DNA of 64,000 nt from Litoditis marina. Lineage: Eukaryota; Nematoda; Chromadorea; Rhabditida; Rhabditidae. The stretch lies in assembly GCA_964036275.1 (NCBI GenBank), contig OZ038433.1, positions 35,497,336-35,561,335 of the forward strand. The letters are read 5' to 3'. The position numbers were made by a program, and so were the translations under genes. Below are positions 10,026 through 20,060 of this stretch, in pieces. Position 1 is the first letter of the stretch; every line of letters starts with the position of its first letter. A model generated the notes under the pieces. The model saw nothing but the letters and a program-made list of their open reading frames with translations, was not told the origin of the DNA and searched no databases.

Positions 10026-11164
10026 ATGTTAATCCAATGATAACATCCGTTCAACCTACACTTTCTCACTATGTTGCTGGAGATTAGTAGTAATGTGTGA
10101 TTCTGCTTAGGATCGCTTTCACATATGTGTATCTCATGATTTGAGACAGTGATCACTTTAAATAACAAACTTTCGGTAACATTACATTCTATTGCGTGTA
10201 TGTTTCAATGTATTGGAGTTCTGCTTTTTTCCACTGGATGAATTGTTTATCAGAGCATATAAATTCAATACAGCTACACGAACATGCATTTTCTTAAACT
10301 TGGAACCAACTATTTGACTGGCTTCTTGAAGATGTGGGATAAACGAATATTATAATACACAGTAGTTTTGCATCTGATGGAGTCTGACCACATTGTTGCA
10401 CTCACATCAGTGTGATTCAGATGAGACAGTAAAAACTGAGGGTCATTTTCAATTAAACAAAATTGAAGTTACCTCTGTGTGACCATTGTTTTCATCTTAA
10501 AAACAATCCCACAATGAATGCCCCAATAATTTAGAAAATTTCAGTTTCTAGGTAATGGGACGTTGTTGATATTTACAACAATCAAAGTGTTTCAGAGATT
10601 ATATTTTTGAGAGAGTCAGACGATTATTTGATCATGTTGTGTTTGTAAATGTCTCCCGGTACATTTCAGTCCGAGAATTATGATACGTGAATAAGGAATA
10701 TCGAACTACAAGACAGATTTTTTCACAGCTGAAACTTGCGTGTGATTTGAATTTCTCTCGATGGTGAGGTTGGGTCACTGTAGTGACACTCTTGAGTCTG
10801 ACTTGTTAAATGCCCGTTCCTAAACTTCGAACCAAACAACCATAATAAACCTGTTCCCGTTGGGTCTGTTCACTGAAAACAGTTCACATGATAATGTTTT
10901 TCCAGACAGACTGTGTTTGTCTGGAAAAACCTCCAACACGATTGTTGAAATGTTGTAACAGTTATGCACGTGAAATGAAACATCTTGTGAACAAAACACC
11001 TCAACACAACTATAGACCACAAAATGCAGAGTCAATGAGATCTTATGTTATCTATTTTCGGTTACAACCCCAAACTTTATTTTATCACTTATGTTGCATT
11101 CGAACAGTGACCGCTCTCCTTGTTTTCGGTCGAATATAGTCTATTTAGTTCCGAACTGGACTCC

Positions 11165-11570
11165 GTTTACTGTATGAGTATGGGGGCGGAGCTTATGACT
11201 TGGCAACTATTCAAACTATTCAAACAATCTCCTCAGACAATTCCCAGCCAATTGGCCAGCCACTTTTATATTGGCTGAGCGAGAGAGTGTGCAGGTCAGA
11301 GAGACCCAGATGTCTGCAGCCTCATTGACCTGCACACTCTCTCGCTTTTGTAGCTGGCCAATCGAAGAAAATTGGGGCCAATCGCTCTGAGTCTGACCTG
11401 CACACTCTCTCGCTCAGCCAATAAAAAGTGGCTGGCCAATTGGCTGGGAATTGTCAGAGCTAATCAGTGATTCCGTGTTTTCAAAATAAGAACAGCTTGG
11501 GGGATCGAACCTACGGAGATGGACAGCCACCTCGTTGTAAGCAGCGCCTTAGACCACTCGGTATTTTTGG
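11165..11570 (-). repeat. tRNA-derived SINE-like repeat, copy 2
   Basis: On the minus strand it reads CCGAGTGGTCTAAGGCGCTG (A-box region, about 11542-11561) and GGTTCGATCCCCC (B-box, about 11499-11511), typical of a Leu/Ser-type tRNA, but the stems do not close into a working tRNA. The tail shares ACTTGGCAACTATTCAA with copy 1 at 2.9 kb. The fold-back element 11236-11455 splits the repeat. Confidence 0.5.
11236..11455. mobile_element. Fold-back MITE with about 64-bp arms
   Basis: The left arm (11236-11300) begins GACAATTCCCAGCCAATTGG and the right arm (11392-11455) is its near-perfect inverse. Both arms carry TGCACACTCTCTCGCT or its complement. A third partial copy of that word lies between the arms (about 11328-11347), so part of an arm has been duplicated. 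No coding capacity. The flanks do not show an obvious target duplication. Confidence 0.75.
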
Positions 11571-11635
11571 TCTACGTCCGAAGTATTTTCCGTTTGATAC
11601 CGGAACCACTTATTCAAATACATTGGCGAATGGGT

Positions 11636-14053
11636 TTACCTTCTTTTCCAAAGACGAAGTTTGAGCATTTCCCGCTGGAAAACAATCATGATGAAGCTGA
11701 AAAAAGTACTTTGAAAAGAGGGAAATACATAGTTGCTGTTAAATGGCTCAAGAGTCTCACTATGAGAAATATCCTTTATTGTATGTATTGGATATTCCTA
11801 AATTGTTCATTGCATCAAAATACCTGTCTAAGCTGTGAACCAACAGTCCAGTAAAGGTGAAACAGAAGAAAAACCAGATGGTACCGTCGAAATGAACCCA
11901 GAGTCTGGTCATGAATGTGATATCTATCGCAAACAAAAGATCTTGGAGCACCGTCTAAAATAATTAGTTTCTATGAAAATATGGAAAGTTAGTTTGGGAG
12001 TAACTGTGAAATGGACGATAATGGTATTTTCTTGCTATAGTATTCACAAGAATGCAGAATTATCAATCTACTCTTTGAAACGAATGACTAAATGTGATAA
12101 AGAGTGAGGTGCAAAATGAATTATTAGAGTTTCTCTCGTGAAATTCTGAAGGGATTCTGTGCTACGATAACATTGACAGTGACAGTTTATTTGACCCATT
12201 ACACCACTGTTGCAGGTACTGGGCGGAATTTTTTTTAAACATTTTCTTTAGCTTCCTTGCTCGCCACTTTCGATTTGTTTAGATAGTTTACACTTATATT
12301 GGTTAACGAGTACCATAAACTTTGTAATTTGGAATGCAACAACAATTCACCTGCAGAAAAAGAGTGCTGTTCTGTTTCAGTTTGTTGTCTTGCGACTGCG
12401 CCTGCGAGGTCTTAACCTGAAATTGTGAGAAATATTACGTACTTTCAATGGTTAGAATGATTAAATGTAGAATAATTGCTGTGCTGTGCCACCCAACAAG
12501 ATGGTAAATATGAGACTAGTAACAGAACAATTGTAACTACGAATCATTTTTGTGTACTCCATCTTCATATCTATCTTTGGGGGGGGGGGGGGAAACGCAG
12601 CTTCTAGAAACAACTCCCACTACAAACATGAAGAAGCTCTTGTTTCTCACAATATACCCTATTTTCATAGATTTTCGGTTATTTTTATTTATTTTTTCAA
12701 AAACTCAATCAATATACGGCATGCCCACGTAAAACACGAGGACTTTGAGGAAAGTGGGAGCGTTGATGGTGACTGTGGCTCCGGCTGCGATATAGATGAA
12801 CAGTGTCTGGTTGTTCATAAGAGCACATCCCGATTCCGCGCCAACTAGAGTCCATGTCATTGAAACGGCATCATAGATCAAAAAACAGATTGTGCCTTGG
12901 AATGAATAGAAAATATCACGTCTAGTCTGACACGATTTGTTTTCAGTTTTGCAAACATTTACGCCGTGGTTTATAAATCACAGTTCAGTTTGAAAGTCGG
13001 TATGTGTTGTTCAAAACATTCGATGACTTTGATATTCTTTTTTTACTCACAAAGTTTAGACTTTATTTTTTTGTTCAGAGAAAAACCCGTTCTGTTTTTC
13101 TCACCCTGTAAGCTGTCGTAGAACGAATACAATGTATAAGCAAATAGCAACGTTAAACATCCCTGCAAATAAGAAGTTCTAATATCCCGAAACTACAAGA
13201 AAACCAAACATTTCAAAAACCTGATGGAAGTCGAACGGTGTATTTCATACCTTTTTTGTTTTGTCACCGAAAATTTTAGAGTAGAGCATGGGGACGAAAA
13301 CTGCAGTGAAGCGATTGACCGCAATTAAGATGCAAAGAATTTGGTTGGATGTGTATATATTGGGCATCACAGAGGTTATTATCCGGTTGATGGTTTCGGA
13401 AGCGTACGGTTCGGCCCTGCAAACTCTTCACACTTGTTGAAGAAAATAATGATTACTACTCAACAAATACATCTGATAGGTATCAACCCCGTACATGAAT
13501 GACACTCACATTGTGTGTCTTGATTTAAAATTCATCCGTGTTCAACACGCACACGTGGCGGATCAATGTAACATTTGCTAGAGAGACCTTCTCAAACCGG
13601 TTTCCCAAACTCACATCACTGTTAGTGGAAGCTGCCAGAACAAATAACCACACAGAGCCACGAAATTAGTGACGCTCTTCGTGATGCAAAGGATATTGAA
13701 AGAAGAAAGCTTTTCAGAGCTCACGAGAACACAATAAACTACACAAGCTGTAGTTAGTATTCCGAAGCTAGCAAACTGAACGTGGACCAAATTGAGTTTA
13801 TGGTAATATATAAATGATTTTAAAGCATTCTTGTTGACGATTCATCCATAGGAAGTAACCCGATAATTGTTGTAGTTTGATTCCAAACTCACGCAAATCG
13901 ACCGGAATGATTTTGGAAGTTTCAGAATATTTCAGGATTACAAAATTTAAAAACAAAACTCACCAAACTCATCAGAAATGAACATATAAATCTGTCGGCT
14001 GAGCTGACAGAACTCATGTTTGACATAGTTGCATTTGTGGAAGTGACGTTCAT
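11636..14053 (-). CDS. Srx-type seven-transmembrane chemoreceptor
   Basis: Eight exons on the minus strand: 13964-14053, 13615-13775, 13251-13416, 13105-13162, 12729-12895, 12351-12416, 11824-11954 and 11636-11696. All phases agree and the product is 299 residues. Family marks are SSFNILCITKSVTNF with FWQLPLT after the first membrane segment, AVNRFTAVFVPMLYSKIF at the cytoplasmic end of the third, a CFLIYDAVSMTWTLVG loop before the fifth, and WFFFCFTFTGLLVHSLD in the seventh. These fit the nematode Srx group of serpentine receptors, probably acting in chemosensory neurons. The chosen Met gives an N-terminus with three potential N-glycosylation sites (NVT, NAT, NMS); a downstream Met at 14026 is possible. 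The gene is a paralogue of 20061-23443 with identical intron positions. Family call by motif memory; 7TM character is certain. Confidence 0.82.
12579..12592 (+). repeat. G14 homopolymer tract
   Basis: Fourteen consecutive G within intron 5 of the first Srx-type receptor. Confidence 0.98.
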
Positions 14054-14292
14054 CGTTGTATAGCTCGTATTATTTACCAGTTCATGTTGAGATTCTCATC
14101 TGAAGTGAAACAATTCTCTGATCGGTGCCTAACCACACACTACTGCTGTGAAAACTGAAGAGGGAACCGTAGAAAAGTGATTACATGTTAGCTCAATCTA
14201 GTCAATTCTCTGACAGTTTTCCGATCTCATGGTAGCCAACTCTCTATATTCCGGCATAGTATGGGTGACCGCAAGCTGATTGAGAGTAACAT

Positions 14293-15033
14293 TACTCTGA
14301 ACTCCCTGGGACTGGGACGTCGTAGCAGTCGACCGTCCGGGACGCGATGTTTACGCGTCCCAGACGGTTTGACTGCTACGGTCCCAGACGGTTAGTCAGG
14401 ATCAGCCGGGCCAGCGCGGCCCCAGACCATTCCGAAATTTAATTGATTAATAATATTACTGATTCATTCCGAAACAACCGCATTCATTTGGTAGTATATT
14501 TTCTATTCATGTTTCATTCATGTTTATATACATTAATCCTGCTATTCATAAAACGAAAAATTCTACGCAAAATTGTGGACGATAGTAAGATTTAAGTTAC
14601 TATACTAGTATTAATGTATATAACCATAATCACTCAAAAGCAAATTATTGGGAAAAGATGAGATTATTGCTCAACTTTCAATGCTAATTCTTTTTGAAAA
14701 AAAATACACTTTTTTCAAATGAATATGCACAAGCATGTTTTCTCTTTAACACCTAATCGAAGTGAGCACTTCTTTCGTGTGTCAGAGCGGCTTTTAACCT
14801 AGCTCGAATGAACTAAATTGGCTGAGTTGCGCAGAGTGGCACCTCTAGCACGTACGTATCTAATTCTGGCCGGACCGCTGATTACTTCACGAGTGGCGAT
14901 CCAGCTATCATTGCGAGTGCAACGACGTCTGCTACGTTGAGTAATTTGACCCGTACGTCGTCTGCTACCAAGCTAAAATGCGGGTTTTTTTGCGTGACTG
15001 CTACGACGTCCCAGTCCCAGGGAGTTCAGAGTA
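14293..15033. mobile_element. Non-autonomous Tc1/mariner-type element
   Basis: Terminal inverted repeats of about 36 bp: the left end reads CTCTGAACTCCCTGGGACTG and onward, and the right end is its exact inverse. They are flanked by TA on each side (14293-14294 and 15032-15033), the Tc1/mariner target. Length between the TAs is 737 bp. A nested hairpin lies near the left end (GACCGTCCGGGACGCG, then CGCGTCCCAGACGG, about 14329-14369). No transposase frame is visible. Confidence 0.82.
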
Positions 15034-15159
15034 GATAATCAAGATCAACGGTTATCTTCTTATCACACGTAACCCCGGTGCCTGGTAAGAAAAACCCGGT
15101 ATTTTCTGAATTGTTAAACGAACATATGAATGAGTGAGATCCATCTAAAGAAGACTTAG

Positions 15160-15666
15160 TGTTGTGTATTTTGCCCGTTATTGTTTACTCATAAGTGTGG
15201 TTGCTAATCACACTTGTACTCGCTTCCAGTTTCCCTATTATCTTGTAGAACAATCTCTAATAATTAGATATTTATTCAATAGATAACAATAAGAAAGATA
15301 TTCACTTGCTACAATAACTTGCTATACGAACTCTTGTTCTATACAGAACTTGCACTCAACCAGCTAGATTCACTAGACTAGATACAGACTCACAAGAACT
15401 CACAGCTCTGGGTTCGAACTGACTAAGAACTAGAGCGCACGCCTTTTATAGACAAGTGGGCGTGGCTCGACTATTCTAGAACACGTGAGAAACAGTATAC
15501 AATATGCAGAGACATAGACACGATAGGGTGAGAGAGTGTGCGGTCGCAAGAGAGCCAGACCACGAGAGCCAGACGCACGAGAGTTATAGACGTAGAGGAC
15601 ATTGCGCTGGGCGCAGACATGACGTAATACTCACGTAGTTGATTAGCATAATTCAACTACACAACA
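15160..15666. mobile_element. Solo LTR of an LTR retrotransposon
   Basis: The 507-bp segment starts TGTTGTG and ends CACAACA, the canonical TG...CA form. It is flanked by the perfect 5-bp duplication CTTAG (15155-15159 and 15667-15671). A TATA-like CTTTTATAG occurs at about 15443. No internal region or second LTR is present, so recombination between two LTRs has removed the body. A 5-bp duplication fits a Gypsy or BEL/Pao element. Confidence 0.82.
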
Positions 15667-17473
15667 CTTAGCTAAACCGAAAGTTTGCAAGTAATATCTT
15701 CATCGAAATGTAAACAAACGTTCTTGGAAAAGAGCTTGTTATACGTACACAACCATGCAAATGTAAGTTATACCCAAAACATGAAACTTATTAACAGAAA
15801 CATGGTCATATTCCAACTTATCATTATGAAAAGAAACTCAAGAAAACATTTATGTTTTGAAGCGACTGGATCGTCCTCGTTTCTGCAACAATTCTACATC
15901 GCCAATACTAGTAGATAGGCATTTTTGAAACCGAGTTGTGTTTAATAATATATTAAATGTTCGCACCAGTTTTAGGCCTTCTAGTTATTTTCTCGAAGCC
16001 CACATCGATACAGGTTCAGGTGTTTTTTGCTTACAGCCCAATTAATATCATTAATACCCTCACATGGACACAAATCAAATCGAACACATGCTGAGCCTTG
16101 GAAAATAGCAGACCACATAACTTGAGTGAGGGTTGTTGTTCAGCAGGATGATTCCAAAGAAAAAGAAAACTTGAGTGGTTTTTGTTCAAAGTAGCTTTTC
16201 TGCTATGCCTACCAACGCCTTTTATGTTATTAAGGTAAATCACGTGAACGATGATGAATCGAGTACGCAGAAGACCAAAAATATCATACTGACACGCAAA
16301 AATTTGATACTTATAGCTTCATACCAAATTAATTTGAGATGACGACCAGCATAACGAGGACTGCTGATGAAAAAAATTTGTTCAGAAACAAAGGTACAAA
16401 GATACAAAGGTAGAAACAAAGAAAGAAACGAAGAAACAAAGCCTAGAAAGAATCGTCTTTATTCATACATACACAGAAAGAGGGACGAGCGCTCACACCA
16501 CACACTGTTCATACGTACGCAAACGGAACATACCACAAAACATTCGAGTAATGATTGAACTACAAGTACCTACAATTCCAAAGCTTTCCATAACTGTTAA
16601 CTGGGTCGAAGTGGTTTTCACTCGAATATTCACATTGCACGATAAGACTACAGCTTCATTATTGTTGTACACTAGCGAGAATCAGGTGAAAATCATGAGA
16701 AACCTAAGACAAACAACAGTGTGTAGTTCTTTGCCCTAGTGAGGTTGTGTTTTTATATCGAGCCCACATTGGTGAAAGCAGAGGCCCATGAGTGGAAAAA
16801 TGAGTATTGATCGCGCCTCTTCCAAGCACAGAGGTTGAATCGATAATTATAGTGTTCATGTTTTTCCCTCGCTGTTCCAATCAGACCTTCAGGTACGAGC
16901 AGACTAAGGTTTACACTCTACAAAGGTTGTAGGGTGCATGTTAGATCTACTTCAATTGCAACAATTGGTGGCTTTGATGTAAAAGTGTGATGTTTTAACC
17001 CAGGTATACTATAAAATGTTGTTGTTTTGAGCCAATCGCGCGCAGCTCGAAGCGCTGTGCGAGATTTGTCTTTGGTCCGGCTAATGCGCGCCTCCATTTT
17101 TTAGTTTTCTCCTAAAAAAGCTGAAGTATGCAAAACAAAGTTTTTGGCAATATACTAGTTTTCTATAGCTTATTCCCTACCCGTGTTTCAAATTTGAGCG
17201 AAATCGGTTAAGTTTGAGCCAAGTTATGGCCTAATGTGCTTCATCCAGAGCGCCAACTTCCGTCGTGTGTGGGTGGGTGGGTGTGTGGGTTGTGACAAGA
17301 AAAGTAAACCCAGTTTAAGGGTTTCTACTCGACCGATTTTGTTGAAAATTGTGGAAGACATGTGATACCTACTCAAACTCTGGCGGAGTAAAAAAAATTT
17401 TGGAAAAAATTGTTTTTGTCAAAGTTATAGACGTTTTCGGAGTGTTCAATCGTGACAAGGGAAAATTCCCAGT

Positions 17474-17876
17474 TTAAAGACCAAGGGTCACGCCAACATT
17501 GGAAATGAGGAAATTATTGGATGATATTCTCCGTCTATGTTTGCGTGAGTACCGAAAATACCATATTTCGATATTGAATGTTCGAAATTTTTGATGTGTT
17601 TTTTGATATTTTTCAAATTCCCGCCGCGCTCGAAGTTGCTCGAAATTTTTGCCGTGTATTACGTATTTCGAGCAGTACCGTACTTCGAGCAGTATTATTT
17701 AAAAAACACTTAAAAAAATTAAAATTTAAGACGGCGTCTTCTTTTCCGACCGATCGACTGCCTAGCGCGCCTCGTACGTAATCAACCGTGACGCACCTTT
17801 GCGTAGGCGCCAATTCAAAATAAATAGTTTTTGTGAACTTTTGATTTCAAATGTTGGCGTGACCCTTGGTCTTTAA
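17474..17876. mobile_element. piggyBac-like MITE inserted in composite repeat A
   Basis: A 395-bp element with inverted ends AGACCAAGGGTCACGCCAAC and its complement, flanked by TTAA on both sides (17474-17477 and 17873-17876). The empty site CAGTTTAAGGGTTTC is preserved twice in this window, at 17304-17318 and in copy B near 39452. Target choice and single-TTAA restoration are diagnostic of piggyBac-type transposition. No transposase frame. Confidence 0.85.
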
Positions 17877-18600
17877 GGGTTTCTACTCAACCGATTTTGT
17901 TGCAAATTGAGAAAGACATGTGATACCTACTCGAACCCTGGCGGAGCAAAACAAAATGAGAAAAAAATTGTTTTTGTCAAAGTTATAGACATTTTTTGAA
18001 TGTGTCTGCGTCTCTCCATTTAGCATGCTCTCTCACCCTCTCTGACAAGTCGGTGGATCGAACTGTCTCATAACTTAGGGCAACGTTGACCGATTCGGAT
18101 GAATATCGAAATATGATGCCATGGTGAATTTTCTTTGATTATGAAGTGTTCTATTCGTGACATCCTTCAGGATTCAGGAGACCAGATGACGTCATTTTTG
18201 AAAAGTGCAAAATTGACGTCAAATATATTTTCAAACGATGGTAATATCTTAGAAAGGGTCAATTAACGATGAAACTTAATCTGAGATTGACGTATTCTGA
18301 GATTCAGAAGGCCAGATGACGTCAACTTTTGAAAGTGCAGAATGAACGTGAAATATATTTTCATAATATTAAAGTATCATAAAAATGGTCAGTTAACGAT
18401 GAAACTTCATTCAAACATGACATATTCTGGGATTCTGAAAGGCAGATGAAGTAAGCTCTCAGAAGTGCAATGTTGACGTCATATTTTTTTTCGAGTGATG
18501 ATAATACTTGACGAGCGGTCAATTGAGAAAACAACTTTATCCACTGTACAGATCAAACCACCTCTCTACATACCTACGGCATGTATACAAAAAAAGAAAA

Positions 18601-19123
18601 ATTCATGAAAAAGTGGGGGCCCAACACCTGTGAGATTTGTCTTCTGCTGTGCGCCCCGTAGACAACTACTCTCAAATGGAACAGCTACTGCTACAAAAAC
18701 CGAAAAATACTAATATACTCTAGTATAACTATGTTCATTACAAACATACAAAAGTCGTAAAATATTTTTTTTCAAACCTGTACACTAGAATCTACAAATC
18801 ACAGCTGCGAAAAAGAGAACAACTGTTGAATAATATGCCTAGAGTTGAAGTAATAACCAATACTGCAAACCATTGTCTACAAAACCAGAAACTCTATAAC
18901 TGATTACGTTGAGTGCACATCTGTGATTTGTAGATTCTAGTTCACAGGTTTGAAAAAATATTTTACGACTTTTGTATGTTTGTAATGAATATAGTTATAC
19001 TACAGTATATTAGTATTTTTCGGTTTTTGTAGCAGTAGCTGTTCCATTTGAGAGTAGTTGTCTACGGGGCGCACAGTAGAAGACAAATCTCACAGTCGTT
19101 GGGCCCCCACTTTTTCATGAATT
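18601..19123. repeat. Long palindrome of composite repeat A
   Basis: Arms of about 200 bp begin ATTCATGAAAAAGTGGGGGC and are inverted at the other end. The central spacer is about 110 bp. A homologous palindrome is at 37069-37572. Confidence 0.9.
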
Positions 19124-20060
19124 ATACTATATTTCAGATATCACATCTTCTCTATAATCTCAGAATATTCGAAATTCGCGAAGCTAATCAGAAGCGAATA
19201 CCGTAAAGGGGTACCACGTTTGAAACAGACTATAGCAACTACAGTACAAATGAATTGCTTGAAGCTGTCAGTTAAAGTCTATTAATTTTTATTATCTATT
19301 CATTTATCCATTCATTCATCTACACGCAAAGAATGTGGCACTCGCTCATCAGAGAAAGAGAAAAAATAGATATTCGATTTACACATCAAATTACCATCGA
19401 GCGTGTTCGCTAGCAATAAATGAAAAAAACGAACAAGATCTCATGAACAGGGCTCACGGACATTTTGTGATTGTTTAGCAATTATCCGTTTTCCAGCTCA
19501 TTATATGCTATCATGAGAAGATCACGAGTTGAGACTGGATTGATACCGCGCTACAGTGGGCTGTTATTTCAGTTAGTTTGCACTGAAAGTAACTGGGCGT
19601 TAGAAATTGTTGACGTGACTGAGGTTTGCTCAGCAATGTTTGTGTTTCACCAGGTGAACTGTTCGTAGCCAGGCGAACTCAATCTATCCGTCAGCATACT
19701 GCTGTTGTGTTGTGTCGAACCCTAGATCGAATCGTCGCAATAGAAACTTGGCTGGCCTGGAAAACATATTGAGTTGTTATCGGAAAAAGTGTTCAGTTAT
19801 ACGAGATATCACGCAAATTAGGAGAAGTTAGATGGTTGTATAAAATCTCCGTAGCGCAGACGGTATCTCAGCGGCGTAGACAGTGGCGGTAGAATATTGG
19901 TTTCTGGCGTCCTACAAACGTATTTTTTATTCGGAACTTATGGGTGTATTTTTAAACAAGGAGTGCGATTTATATCGAAAATTTTCTAAATTACTTGGTT
20001 TAGTTCAAAATCAGCGCGCACACATTTTGCGAACGACTTCAGTTCTTGACGTATCTCATC

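Larger units (their letters stand above)
10026..11635. other. Intergenic between the peptide cluster and the first receptor
   Basis: No intact gene. About 10828-10927 resembles the upstream region of gene 4 (AACCAAACAAC, ATAATGTTTTTCCAGACA), so it may be the stump of a fifth cluster unit. It contains a hairpin, GTTTTTCCAGACA with its inverse (10898-10928). A SINE-like repeat (11165-11570), interrupted by a fold-back element, follows. Confidence 0.45.
17035..19123 (+). repeat. Composite repeat, copy A
   Basis: A 2.1-kb unit present again, inverted, at 37069-39733. Order: GC-rich end (ATCGCGCGCAGC, then GCGCTGTGCGAGATTTGTC), a middle part with CCCAGTTTAAGGGTTTCTAC, a short run of about three 130-bp units (18150-18540), and a 523-bp palindrome (18601-19123). 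The segment containing CAGTTTAAGGG is duplicated in tandem here, and a TTAA-targeting element sits in the second copy. No coding capacity. The identical junction between middle part and palindrome in both copies shows they moved or duplicated together. Confidence 0.8.
14054..20060. other. Repeat-rich intergenic between the two Srx-type genes
   Basis: Contains a mariner-type element (14293-15033), a solo LTR (15160-15666), composite repeat A (17035-19123) and low-information AT-rich DNA. Between 15.7 and 17.0 kb and between 19.1 and 20.0 kb I see no gene. Short open frames there lack splice signals and family resemblance. Confidence 0.5.

Noticed and set aside
11499..11565. Functional tRNA-Leu/Ser on the minus strand
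   Set aside because: A-box and B-box are present, but acceptor and T stems do not pair, and the sequence recurs as a dispersed repeat.
16031..16243. Possible receptor exon on the minus strand
   Set aside because: A short FFFG-type hydrophobic run hinted at a receptor helix, but neither frame nor splice sites align with the Srx-type exons.
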